DNA of 24,228 nt from Dactylosporangium sp. AC04546 (GTDB lineage Bacteria; Actinomycetota; Actinomycetes; Mycobacteriales; Micromonosporaceae). This document shows, one piece after another, positions 1 to 7,326 of this stretch; within the stretch, counting starts at the first letter, position 1; the number at the start of each line of letters is the position of its first letter. The translations under genes were made by a program, and so were the position numbers. The notes beneath the pieces were generated by a model that saw only the letters and a list, made by a program, of their open reading frames with translations, made no database searches and had not been told where the DNA came from. Where the stretch lies: NCBI RefSeq assembly GCF_022095675.1, contig NZ_JAHYSG010000152.1, forward strand, positions 1-24,228, in the 5' to 3' direction.

Positions 1-1456
1 CAGCGCGCGCCCCAGCGGTGGTCTCAGCCCCGGTCCCGGCGCCCGACCCCGGGGATGCGGCTCCGGCCGTCTGGGTCGTCTCAGACTCGGTGGCACTCGC
101 CTCGGGCGGCGCGCCGTGCAGCCGCTCGCGGCGCAGGACCACGGCGGAATACAGCGCCCGGACCGCGCCCACCGTCATGAAGCCGGCCGCGATGATCATG
201 CCCCACTCCCCGCCGAACGGGATGAGCCCGACCGCGCCGCCCGACACCCACGCGACCATGAGCAGCGTCTCCGAGTGCGCGAACGCGCTCGCCCGCACCT
301 GCTCGTCGACGCGCTCCTGGATCGAGGCGTCGACGGCCAGCTTGGCCAGGCCGCTGGCGATCGCCGTGACCAGGCACAGCAGGGCCACGGCGCCGAGCGA
401 GTTGCGGTCGGCGGCGATGATCGCGACGAACGCGGCGAGCACGATGCCGATCGCCTGGAGCAGCGCCGGGCGGTGGATGCGCAGCCGGGTGCCGATCGCC
501 GTGGCCAGGAACGAGCCGACCCCGAGGGCGCCGGCCACGACCACCACCGCGGCCTCGTCGGAGAGCTCCCAGGCGGCGATCCGGACCGGGAGGGTGCCCT
601 CCTTGATGGCGAACGCCAGGAACAGCGTCAGGAAGCCATACAGCGCCCGCAGCGTGGCACTGCCGAGCAACGTGGCGATGACGACCGAGCCCGACAGAGC
701 CTTCGCGCCGCGATACCCCTGGCGGCGCAGAATCCGCGGCATCTCCTCCGGCGGGTCGGAGTCGGCCCGGGGCGGGAGCCGCAGCGCGGTCACCATGCCC
801 CAGAAGAACACGACGATCGACAGCCGCAGCGGCCACTCGGGCCCGAAGCGGCCGGCCAGCAGGCCGATCGGCAGCACGATGGCGCCGGCGAACGTGCCGA
901 AGACCGACGCCCGGGCGCCCGCCTCGGACAGGCCCAGGCCGGCCGGGAGCACCCGCGGGACGGCGGCGCTGCGGGCCACGCCATAGGCCCGGGAGAGCAC
1001 GAGCATGCCGAACGCCGCCGGATAGAGCGCCCAGCCGGTGAGGTGCTCGGAGATCAGGACCGCCAGGAACGCGCGGCCGAGCATCGTCGTGGCGAGCGCA
1101 TAGCGCCGGCCGTGGCGGAAGCGGTCGAGCACCGGCCCGACCACCGGCGCCAGCAGCGCGAACGGCAGCATCGTCACGATCAGGTAGAGCGCCACGCGGT
1201 CGCGGGCCTGCCCCGCGGGCACGGAGAAGAAGATCGTGCCGGCCAGGCCCAGCGCCACCAGGGTGTCGCCCGCGCAGGACGCCGCGTGCAGGTCGAGCAG
1301 GCGCAGCATGCCGGTGCCGCCGCCGGCGCCCCGCTCACGGACACGCAGCAGGTTGCGCCCCAGGAAGCGGCCAGCCCGCGAGGTGCCGACCGTGGCGACC
1401 CGGGCCGCGCGCACGGTGGTGACCACGGTCTGCGCCACGCCTCGAATCACCGACAT
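1..1456 (-). CDS. MFS transporter, C-terminal end cut off by the window edge
   Basis: The reverse strand reads open from ATG at 1456 (MSVIRGVAQTVVTTV...) to the left edge, about 485 codons with no stop seen. The protein has an N-terminal cytoplasmic stretch of about 50 residues. Hydrophobic helices follow, separated by short charged loops, with a DRFRHGRR loop after the second or third helix that resembles the MFS A-motif region. The visible C-terminus is a Thr/Ala/Gly-rich tail (ASATESETTQTAGA), so little of the gene is probably missing. It matches the type of MFS protein that sits divergently next to DUF3027 genes in actinobacteria (from memory, not a search). The substrate is unknown. It diverges from the DUF3027 gene across about 130 bases. 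A long forward ORF over this region is only its antisense shadow. Confidence 0.85.
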   Translation of the reverse strand, partial: MSVIRGVAQTVVTTVRAARVATVGTSRAGRFLGRNLLRVRERGAGGGTGMLRLLDLHAASCAGDTLVALGLAGTIFFSVPAGQARDRVALYLIVTMLPFALLAPVVGPVLDRFRHGRRYALATTMLGRAFLAVLISEHLTGWALYPAAFGMLVLSRAYGVARSAAVPRVLPAGLGLSEAGARASVFGTFAGAIVLPIGLLAGRFGPEWPLRLSIVVFFWGMVTALRLPPRADSDPPEEMPRILRRQGYRGAKALSGSVVIATLLGSATLRALYGFLTLFLAFAIKEGTLPVRIAAWELSDEAAVVVVAGALGVGSFLATAIGTRLRIHRPALLQAIGIVLAAFVAIIAADRNSLGAVALLCLVTAIASGLAKLAVDASIQERVDEQVRASAFAHSETLLMVAWVSGGAVGLIPFGGEWGMIIAAGFMTVGAVRALYSAVVLRRERLHGAPPEASATESETTQTAGAASPGSGAGTGAETTAGARA

Positions 1457-1585
1457 GCCCCCATCCTGAACTATGGGTGCGACAACTTGCGCCGCGTGAG
1501 TGAGCGTGGCGGCGGTTTTCGACGGTCGCCAGAAAGAATATGTGCCGCGTGCGAGGCTGGCGTGGCGATGAGGAACAATGGAGGG

Positions 1586-2419
1586 GTGACAGCGTCGACT
1601 GCCCCCGCCCGCGGAAGCGGCCGTGCCGCCAAGCCCGACCAGGTCTGCGCGGACGCGGTCGAGGTCGCCCGCCTCGGCCTGGACGCCGTCGATCCCGACC
1701 ACGTCGGTGAGCACCTCGGCGTCGCCGCCGAGGGTGATCGTCTCGTCACACATTTCTTCGCCTGCGGCCTGCCGGGCTACCGGGGCTGGCGGTGGGCGGT
1801 CAGCGTCACCCGCATTCCGCGCAGCAAGCAGGTCACGATCTGCGAGTCGACCCTGCTGCCCGGCCCCGAGGCGCTGCGCGCGCCCGAGTGGGTGCCGTGG
1901 CAGGAGCGCCTCCAGCCGGGTGACCTGGGCGTCGGCGACCTGCTGCCGACCGCGCCCGACGACTCGCGCCTCGCACCCGGCTACGTGCAGTCCGACGACC
2001 CGGCGGTCGAGGAGGCCAACTGGGAGCTCGGCCTCGGCCGGGTCCGCGTGCTGTCCCGCGACGGGCGCCTCGACGCCGCCCAGCGGTGGTATGACGGGGA
2101 CCGCGGCCCCAACGCGCCCATCTCGGTCGCCGCGCCGGCCTCGGCCCGCTGCGGCTCCTGCGGGTTCTACCTGCAGCTGGCCGGCTCGCTGCGCCAGGCC
2201 TTCGGGGTCTGCGGCAATGAGTACGCGCCCGACGACGCCCAGGTCGTCTCGGTCGACCACGGCTGCGGCGCGCACTCCGAGGTGCTGGTCGAGCAGGTTC
2301 AGACGGTCGACGAGCTGCCGACGGTGTTCGACGACAGCGAGGTCGAGTCGGTGGCCGTGAGCCGGGCACACGGGTCGGTCGACGAGGCCGAGCCCGCCGA
2401 GCCCTATGGGCACGGCTGA
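1586..2419 (+). CDS. DUF3027 family protein
   Basis: A 277-residue soluble protein recognised by the segment VTHFFACGLPGYRGWRWAVS followed by an APEWVPWQERLQPGDLGVGDLLP stretch, both typical of actinobacterial DUF3027 proteins. Near the C-terminus Cys189, Cys192, Cys209 and Cys227 (CGSCG...VCGNE...GCGAHS) could form a zinc ribbon. The function of the family is not known to me. I chose the GTG at 1586 because relatives begin with a short Thr/Ala-rich N-terminus. An in-frame ATG lies at 1568, and a GGAGG directly abuts the GTG, so the exact start is uncertain. Its end overlaps the AraC-type gene by 14 bases, suggesting translational coupling. Confidence 0.85.
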   Translation: MTASTAPARGSGRAAKPDQVCADAVEVARLGLDAVDPDHVGEHLGVAAEGDRLVTHFFACGLPGYRGWRWAVSVTRIPRSKQVTICESTLLPGPEALRAPEWVPWQERLQPGDLGVGDLLPTAPDDSRLAPGYVQSDDPAVEEANWELGLGRVRVLSRDGRLDAAQRWYDGDRGPNAPISVAAPASARCGSCGFYLQLAGSLRQAFGVCGNEYAPDDAQVVSVDHGCGAHSEVLVEQVQTVDELPTVFDDSEVESVAVSRAHGSVDEAEPAEPYGHG

Positions 2420-3080
2420 GGAGCGCCCCTCCCGCATCCCGGGCGCGGTCGTCTGGCAGAGGAGCCCGACGGGCCCGGGGCGCATCTTGCCCGACGGGTG
2501 CATGGATCTCATCCACATGGACGGCCGGCTGGTCGTCGCCGGCCCTGACACGATCGCGCACCTCGCCGACGCGCCGGCCGGTCAGCGGCTCACCGCGATC
2601 CGGTTCGCGCCCGGGACGGCGGCCGGGATCCTGGGGATTCCGGCTGACGAGCTGCGAGATCTCCGGGTACCACTGGATGATCTTTGGGGTGAGAAACGGT
2701 CCCGCCGGCTGGCCGAACGGCTCGCCGAGGCGCCCGACCGGGCGGCCGCCCTCGAAGCCGCGCTGATCGGCGTGGGCGACCCGGCGGAGGCCTGGATCGA
2801 CTCCGTGACGGCGCGGCTGCGCGCCGGCGCACCCGTCGCGGCCGTCGCCAACGACGTGGGGTTCAGCGAGCGGCAGCTGCACCGGCGGAGCCTGACGGTG
2901 TTCGGCTACGGGCTGAAGACGCTGTCGCGCATCCTGCGCCTGAACCGGGCCCTGGACCTGGCCCGCGGCGGGATGGCGTTCGGCACCGTGGCGGCGACCT
3001 CCGGCTACGCCGACCAGGCCCACCTCGCGCGGGAGGTCAGGGCGCTGGCCGGCGCGCCGCTCACCGAGGTGCTGCGTTAG
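2406..3080 (+). CDS. AraC-family transcriptional regulator
   Basis: A 224-residue protein. The N-terminal half (SPTGPGRILPDGCMDLIHMDG..., then RFAPGTAAGILGIP) is the sensor-like domain seen in AraC regulators annotated with DUF6597. The C-terminal 100 residues or so hold the double helix-turn-helix: PVAAVANDVGFSERQLHRR is the first reader and VAATSGYADQAHLAREVRALAGAPLTEVLR the second, matching the usual AraC ending. The ligand and targets are unknown. It overlaps the upstream DUF3027 gene by 14 bases and meets the VOC gene tail to tail with a 20-base overlap. Regulators of this type are often found beside VOC proteins, so the VOC gene is a possible target (inference). Confidence 0.85.
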   Translation: MGTAEERPSRIPGAVVWQRSPTGPGRILPDGCMDLIHMDGRLVVAGPDTIAHLADAPAGQRLTAIRFAPGTAAGILGIPADELRDLRVPLDDLWGEKRSRRLAERLAEAPDRAAALEAALIGVGDPAEAWIDSVTARLRAGAPVAAVANDVGFSERQLHRRSLTVFGYGLKTLSRILRLNRALDLARGGMAFGTVAATSGYADQAHLAREVRALAGAPLTEVLR

Positions 3081-3462
3081 CGGCGTAGAGGTCGACGCCG
3101 TTGCCGTCGGGGTCGCGCACGCAGGCGTACCGCTGCCCCCAGAAGGCGTCCCACGGCGCCTTGTGGCTCTCGTAGCCGGCCTTGACCAGCTCGTCGTGCA
3201 GCTGGTCCACCTCGGCGGGCGACTCGCACTCGAAGGCGAGCGCGATCCGGCCGCCCTCCTTGGGCGCGGTCCACTCCGGGTCGAAGGACCGGATCGTAGC
3301 CTCCGTATCCCAAGTGATCTTGGTGCCGCCCGGCAGGACGTGCTCGACGTGCGGGCTGTCGTTCTCGCCCGGCGGGACGCCGAGGCCGAGCCGGCGATAG
3401 AAGTCGAGCGACCTGGTCATGTCGGCGACGACGACGCCGACGACGTTGAGGTTGGGTGCCAT
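3061..3462 (-). CDS. VOC family protein (glyoxalase/bleomycin-resistance fold)
   Basis: A 133-residue protein of the usual length for a single vicinal-oxygen-chelate protein. The N-terminal module begins NVVGVVVADMTRSLDFYRRLGL, the standard VOC opening. The C-terminal module ends YACVRDPDGNGVDLYA, where the usual terminal metal-ligand Glu is an Asp. The substrate cannot be told. It starts at ATG 3462, ten bases after the stop of the DUF2530 gene, so the two are probably co-transcribed. Its last 20 bases overlap the end of the convergent AraC-type gene. Confidence 0.88.
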   Translation of the reverse strand: MAPNLNVVGVVVADMTRSLDFYRRLGLGVPPGENDSPHVEHVLPGGTKITWDTEATIRSFDPEWTAPKEGGRIALAFECESPAEVDQLHDELVKAGYESHKAPWDAFWGQRYACVRDPDGNGVDLYAANAAPR

Positions 3463-3472
3463 GCCCCCGACG

Positions 3473-3736
3473 CTACGACGCGGTCGGCTCGCCGGTCTTG
3501 AAGGAATCGGACGCCCTCCGGCGCCGCCGGTTGCGGTCGTGGACGACCATCGTGAGCAGGCCCGGGATGCCCCAGATCGCCCCGGCGACGGCGATGCCGA
3601 ACCAGTTGCCGTGCCCGTTGTCGGCGAGCTCGTCGCGGAACGGGAGCATGACCAGGATCGCGACGATCCACAGGCCGATGCCCGCGAGGGCGAACGGCAC
3701 CATCGGCGGGTCGAGCGGCTTCGGCGGCGTGGTCAC
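3473..3736 (-). CDS. DUF2530 small membrane protein
   Basis: An 87-residue protein starting PPKPLDPPMVPFALAGIGLW, with two predicted membrane helices (about residues 12-32 and 46-64) and a strongly basic tail (HDRNRRRRR). This layout, including the PL-P-M/V opening, matches the actinobacterial DUF2530 family; its function is unknown. The start is GTG at 3736. A good -10 hexamer TACCGT (reverse strand, 3748-3743) lies only six bases before it and there is no clear Shine-Dalgarno sequence, so the mRNA may be leaderless. It diverges from the MarR gene across a short region that contains the MarR operator. Confidence 0.75.
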   Translation of the reverse strand: MTTPPKPLDPPMVPFALAGIGLWIVAILVMLPFRDELADNGHGNWFGIAVAGAIWGIPGLLTMVVHDRNRRRRRASDSFKTGEPTAS

Positions 3737-3772
3737 GCGCCCACGGTACCCCCGTGATCACGGACACAGGTC

Positions 3773-3800
3773 GTTAGCCATGCTCATTAGGTATGCTAAC
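3773..3800 (+). promoter_or_regulatory. Probable MarR operator overlapping the marR -10 box
   Basis: GTTAGC at 3773-3778 and GCTAAC at 3795-3800 form the outer arms of a 28-base imperfect palindrome. Inside it, TTAGGTATGCTAA (3787-3799) is itself an inverted repeat of TTAG/CTAA. The likely -10 box TATGCT (3792-3797) lies within it. MarR proteins commonly bind such TTAG...CTAA sites, so autoregulation of the marR-MFS pair is inferred, possibly with effects on the divergent DUF2530 gene. Confidence 0.6.
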
Positions 3801-3807
3801 GAACGTG

Positions 3808-4248
3808 ATGGTTCGTGCTCCCAAAATCGCAGGTGCCCAGCTGGCGGCGGCACTCCGGGACAGCATCACGCGACTCAACCGCCGACTGCGCCAGGCCCGC
3901 CCGATCGGTGATCTCACGATCACCCAGCTCTCGGCGCTGACCAGCCTGGAGCTGCACGGGGCGCTGACCCCGCGCGAGCTCGCCGAGGCCGAGCGGGTCC
4001 AGCCGCCCACGCTGACCAAGATCGTCGCCAAGCTGGAAGACCGCGGGCTCGTCCAGCGCAGCCCGCACCCGACCGACGGCCGCCAGGTCATCCTGGCCGC
4101 CACCGAGACCGGCCGCGCCGTCGTCGCCGAGCACCGCCGGGCGCGCGACGAGTGGCTCGCCAAGCAGCTCACCGCCCTCACCCCGGAGGAGCGGTCCGTC
4201 CTGGCCCAGGCCGCCGAGATCCTGGGGCGGATCGGTCGCAGCGCATGA
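3808..4248 (+). CDS. MarR-family transcriptional regulator
   Basis: About 146 residues. The winged-helix core runs through TITQLSALTSLELHGALTPRELAEAERVQPPTLTKIVAKLEDRGLVQR, with the wing at SPHPTDGRQVILAATETGR, the standard MarR signature. Flanking helices at both ends would form the dimer interface. Candidate starts are ATG 3793, GTG 3805 and ATG 3808. The 3793 start lies inside the operator and -10 box, so one of the later two is preferred and the mRNA is probably leaderless. The stop overlaps the ATG of the MFS gene (ATGA). It most likely represses itself and that exporter in response to an unknown ligand. Confidence 0.9.
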   Translation: MVRAPKIAGAQLAAALRDSITRLNRRLRQARPIGDLTITQLSALTSLELHGALTPRELAEAERVQPPTLTKIVAKLEDRGLVQRSPHPTDGRQVILAATETGRAVVAEHRRARDEWLAKQLTALTPEERSVLAQAAEILGRIGRSA

Positions 4249-5519
4249 CGACCTTCGGCTCGCTCAAGGTCCGCAACTACCGCCTCTTCACCACCGGCCA
4301 ACTGATCAAACTGCTCGGCACGTGGATGCTGTTCACCGCGCAGGACTGGCTGGTCCTGCAGCTCTCGGGCAACAGCGCGAGCGCGCTCGGCGTGGTGACG
4401 GCCCTGCAGTTCACGCCCGTGCTGCTCCTCACGCTGTACGGCGGGCAGCTCGCCGACCGCTACGACAAGCGCCGCCTGCTGCTGATCGCCAACGGCGCCG
4501 GAGCCCTGGTCGCGACCCTCCTCGGGGTGCTCGTCGTGTCCGGCGTGGTCACCCTGTGGTGGGTGTTCGTGACGGCCGGCCTGTTCGGCATGATCAGCGC
4601 GATCGAGACGCCGGTCCGCCAGGCGTTCGTGTCCGAGCTGGTCACGAAGGAGCTGCTGCCCAACGCGCTGTCGCTGTCCTCGGCCACGTTCAACACCGCC
4701 CGGGTCGTGGGGCCTGCGGTCGCCGGCCTCGTCATCGCCCTGCTCGGCGACCAGACCGGCCCGATCTTCCTGCTCACCGCGCTGCTGAGCATCGCACCCC
4801 TGGTCTCGCTCGCCCGGATGCGTTCTTCCGAGTTGTACCGCGTGGAGCGTGCGCCCATCGCGGCGCGCGACGCACGGACGGTCGACGGGCTGCGGTACGT
4901 CCGGGAGCGTCCCGACCTCAGCCTGGCCATCTTCCTGGTGCTGGTGATCGGCCTGTTCGGCTTCAACTTCCAGCTCACCCTGGCGGTGCTCGCGCGGGTC
5001 GAGTTCAAGGTCGACGCGCAGTACTTCGGCCTGCTCACCACCGCGATCGCGGTCGGCGCGCTGGCCGGCGCCCTGGCCAGCTCGCGCCGCCGGTCGCGCC
5101 CGTCGGTGTGGCGGGTGCTCACCGCGGCCATCCTGTTCGGCGCCTTCGAGGTGCTGGTCGGCTTCGCCCCGACGTTCATCGTCGCGGTCCTGCTGTTGCT
5201 GCCGACCGGCTTCTTCATGATCCACTTCGCGCAGGCCGCCAACCAGCGGGTCCAGCTCGGCACCGACGCCGCCTTCCGCGGCCGCGTGATGGCCCTCTAC
5301 GTGCTGGTCTTCCTGGGCAGCACGCCGATCGGCGCGCTGGTCATCGGCTGGTGCGCCGAGCAGTTCGGCCCGCGCTCCGGCATCTGGGCGGGCGGCCTGA
5401 TCTCGCTGCTCGTGACGCTGGTCGTGGCCGTCTTCCAGCTGCGCAAGGCGGGCGGCAAGGTCCGCGTCCACCTGCGCCCGCGCCCGCACGTCCACGTGGT
5501 GCTGGAGCCGGCTCGCTGA
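4245..5519 (+). CDS. MFS transporter, DHA3/MFS_3 type
   Basis: A 424-residue protein of about 12 membrane helices. It starts with MTTFGSLKVRNYRLFTTGQL, the usual opening of MFS_3 drug-exporter-like proteins. It carries the A-motif-like loop GGQLADRYDKRRLL between helices 2 and 3, and the segment ETPVRQAFVSELV seen in this subfamily. The C-terminus is a short basic/His-rich tail (HLRPRPHVHVV). Its ATG overlaps the marR stop by four bases, so it is co-translated with its likely regulator. Efflux of a small toxic compound is the expected role, but the substrate is unknown. Confidence 0.9.
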   Translation: MTTFGSLKVRNYRLFTTGQLIKLLGTWMLFTAQDWLVLQLSGNSASALGVVTALQFTPVLLLTLYGGQLADRYDKRRLLLIANGAGALVATLLGVLVVSGVVTLWWVFVTAGLFGMISAIETPVRQAFVSELVTKELLPNALSLSSATFNTARVVGPAVAGLVIALLGDQTGPIFLLTALLSIAPLVSLARMRSSELYRVERAPIAARDARTVDGLRYVRERPDLSLAIFLVLVIGLFGFNFQLTLAVLARVEFKVDAQYFGLLTTAIAVGALAGALASSRRRSRPSVWRVLTAAILFGAFEVLVGFAPTFIVAVLLLLPTGFFMIHFAQAANQRVQLGTDAAFRGRVMALYVLVFLGSTPIGALVIGWCAEQFGPRSGIWAGGLISLLVTLVVAVFQLRKAGGKVRVHLRPRPHVHVVLEPAR

Positions 5520-5551
5520 AAAATGTCGTACCCCTGTGGTTGAGTCGCAGC

Positions 5552-6334
5552 ATGGAACGGTCACGTTTGCTGGAGTGCCTCGCCGACGACTATCTGAGGC
5601 TGCGCACCGTCGCGGGCCGGGACCTCACGGCCCCGGTCCCGAGCTGCCCGGAGTGGACCACCGCCGACCTGGTTCGCCACGTCGCCGAGGTCTATCTGCA
5701 CAAGGCGATGACGATGCGCGCCGCCGCCTTCCCGGATCCCTGGCCGCCGGAGCACCTGGCCGCGGAGGAGTCGGTCGCCCTGCTCGACCGGGCCTATGGC
5801 GAGCTGATCGACGAGTTCGCCCGCCGCGCCGACGCCGAGGCGACCCCGACCTGGCACAAGCCCGACCAGACCGTTCGCTTCTGGATCCGCCGGATGGCCC
5901 AGGAGTCCGTCATCCACCGCATCGACGCCGAGCTGGCGCTGGGGGCCCCGGTCGCGCCGATCCCGGACGACCTGGCCGTCGACGGCATCGACGAGGTGCT
6001 CAAGCTGTTCGTCGACTACGGCACGCATGCCTGGCCGGGCGAGTTCACCACGACCCTGAGCGCGGCGAAGGGCCGCACGCTGGCCGTCCAGGTCACCGAC
6101 GGCCCGGCCTGGCTGGTCCGCACCGACCCCGACGCCGTGACGGTCACCGACGCGGCCCCGTCGGCGCTGTCCGAGGCCGACGCGCTGATCCACGGCGCCC
6201 CGGCGCCGGTGCTGCGCTGGCTGTGGGCCCGAGAGTCGATACCGACGGACGATGCGCAACCGCCCGTCACGGTGGAAGGTGACGAGGAGGCCCTGAGGGA
6301 GTTCCGCTCGGTGCTGGTCGCGTCGACCCAGTAG
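5552..6334 (+). CDS. Maleylpyruvate isomerase family mycothiol-dependent protein
   Basis: A 260-residue protein with an N-terminal DinB-like four-helix MDMPI domain (about 1-145; PVPSCPEWTTADLVRHVAEV is the family opening) and a smaller C-terminal MDMPI_C domain (about 150-255). His43 or His50, Glu118 and His122 fit the His/Glu-x3-His zinc site of the family. Members use mycothiol, the actinobacterial thiol, but most, including this one, have no assigned substrate. It starts at ATG 5552, 32 bases after the MFS stop, and may be read from the marR promoter or its own. A large hairpin follows at 6350-6408. Confidence 0.85.
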   Translation: MERSRLLECLADDYLRLRTVAGRDLTAPVPSCPEWTTADLVRHVAEVYLHKAMTMRAAAFPDPWPPEHLAAEESVALLDRAYGELIDEFARRADAEATPTWHKPDQTVRFWIRRMAQESVIHRIDAELALGAPVAPIPDDLAVDGIDEVLKLFVDYGTHAWPGEFTTTLSAAKGRTLAVQVTDGPAWLVRTDPDAVTVTDAAPSALSEADALIHGAPAPVLRWLWARESIPTDDAQPPVTVEGDEEALREFRSVLVASTQ

Positions 6335-6818
6335 CGGGCCCCACGGACCGGGCAGCGGTGCTGGGTCGGCGGCGGCGAGGGGGCGCCGCCGGCCGAGCCC
6401 CGCTGCCCCCAGGCTGACCACGTGGAGACCTTGCGCCGCTGAGACTGCCGTGTCGCGCGACCTGCGGTCACGGCCCGAGATTCGCACCTGCCGCACCGAC
6501 CGGGCGCCCGGAGGGCAGCTGCGGCCCGCTGGCCAGGCACGACGGCCAGAGGCGCGGCTGAGGCCGTCGTGGCGGCCCGCGTCGGGCCCGCATTCCTCGC
6601 CAAGGCCGGCCCCGCGCGCTGCGCCCTGCCGGCCCGCCCATGGCGCTGACACCACCCGGTACAAGCCCGGTTGCCACACCGATAGCCGGACTTCCGCGGG
6701 GCGACGCCATACGAAACCCGGACTCCGTCCCGGCTCGATGTGACCGGCAGGACAAGTGCCCAGGTGGAGTATCGCCATGGCGCCGGTCCACCCTCCATCG
6801 CCGTCGTGGCGGCGCATG
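6335..6818. other. 484-base stretch with no recognisable gene
   Basis: No open frame here resembles a known family on either strand, third-position G/C bias is weak in the frames I read, and no tRNA or named RNA fold is apparent. The left end carries a strong hairpin (6350-6408). The part at 6640-6745 has several CCGG-containing boxes (ACCCGG, AGCCCGG, GCCGGACT, CCCGGACT, CCCGGC) that could pair in several ways. It may be decayed sequence, a long untranslated region or a structured RNA; I cannot tell which. Confidence 0.5.
6350..6408. terminator. Long GC-rich hairpin after the MDMPI-family gene
   Basis: The outer arms GGGCAGCGG (6350-6358) and CCGCTGCCC (6400-6408) pair perfectly. An inner stem of TCGGC plus GGCGGCG (6366-6377) pairs with CGCCGCC and GCCGA (6384-6396, one bulged G), with loop AGGGGG. 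There is no T-tract, so it may act as a factor-independent stop of the actinobacterial no-U type, or simply protect the RNA end. Confidence 0.5.
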
Positions 6819-6850
6819 CAAAAGGGCCCCGCCGAATGCGGCGGGACCCT
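6819..6850 (-). terminator. Rho-independent terminator of the cold-shock gene
   Basis: On the reverse strand GGGTCCCGCCG (6849-6839), loop CATT and CGGCGGGGCCC (6834-6824) form an 11-pair stem with one mismatch, followed by TTTT. It lies 13 bases after the cold-shock stop codon. Confidence 0.85.
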
Positions 6851-6862
6851 GCCAAAACAAGA

Positions 6863-7261
6863 TCAGACTTCCAGCTCCCGCGCCACCAGGTGGACGGCCT
6901 CGGCGACGGTGCGGGACGTCTTTCGGTCCGGGAAGCGGCCACGTTGCAGGTCGGGCTGGATCTTGGCCTCCAGCACGCGGATCATGTCCTCGATCAGGCC
7001 GTGCAGCTCCTCCGGCTGGCGCCGGTTGGCCACCGCGCGGGCCTCCGTCACCGACGGCGGCGCGTCGAGCAGCTTCACCTGCAGCGCCTGGCTGCCCTTG
7101 CGGCTCTCGACCACCCCGAACTCGACCCGCTGGCCGGTCTTGAGCTCACCCACGCCCGACGGCAGGGCCGCCTTGTGCACGAAGACGTCTCCCCCGTCGT
7201 CGCTGGTGAGGAACCCGAAACCCTTCTCCTGGTCGTACCACTTCACTCGACCCGTCGGCAC
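6863..7261 (-). CDS. Cold-shock-domain protein with a conserved C-terminal extension
   Basis: A 132-residue protein. Residues 1-68 are a cold-shock domain (PTGRVKWYDQEKGFGFLTSDDGGDVFVHKAAL) with both RNA-binding motifs, KGFGFL and DVFVH. Residues 70-132 form a mostly helical tail (LHGLIEDMIRVLEAKIQPDLQRGRFPDRKTS) that ordinary 67-residue cold-shock proteins lack, though long actinobacterial members have it. The protein should bind single-stranded RNA or DNA; the tail's role is unknown. GTG 7261 is chosen because the domain starts there and an AGGGG lies just upstream. The frame also opens at 7324 next to the HAD stop, which would add 21 non-conserved residues. It follows the HAD gene and ends at a terminator. 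Confidence 0.9.
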   Translation of the reverse strand: MPTGRVKWYDQEKGFGFLTSDDGGDVFVHKAALPSGVGELKTGQRVEFGVVESRKGSQALQVKLLDAPPSVTEARAVANRRQPEELHGLIEDMIRVLEAKIQPDLQRGRFPDRKTSRTVAEAVHLVARELEV

Positions 7262-7326
7262 GCTGCCCCTGCTCCCCAGTCTCGACCCGTCCCGACCGCC
7301 AACGGCGCGGGATGTGCACGACAAGG

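Noticed and set aside
116..1567. Long forward open frame over the first MFS gene
   Set aside because: Its protein is Arg/Gln/Gly/Asp-rich and repetitive, as expected for the antisense of a GC-rich membrane protein gene; the real gene on the reverse strand has clear hydrophobic helices. Only the part after 1586 is real.
5519..5551. The short AT-rich gap between the MFS and MDMPI genes as a promoter with operator
   Set aside because: No convincing -35/-10 pair or palindrome was found; only a run of A and a GTCGTACCCC segment are visible.
3774..5564. 596-codon reverse open frame opposite marR and the MFS gene
   Set aside because: Composition is that of a frame shadow (runs of Gln, Arg, Glu, His) and it covers two well-supported forward genes.
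6450..6743. 97-codon forward open frame in the gene-free stretch
   Set aside because: Arg/Pro/Ser-rich, no third-position bias, no ribosome site and no family resemblance.
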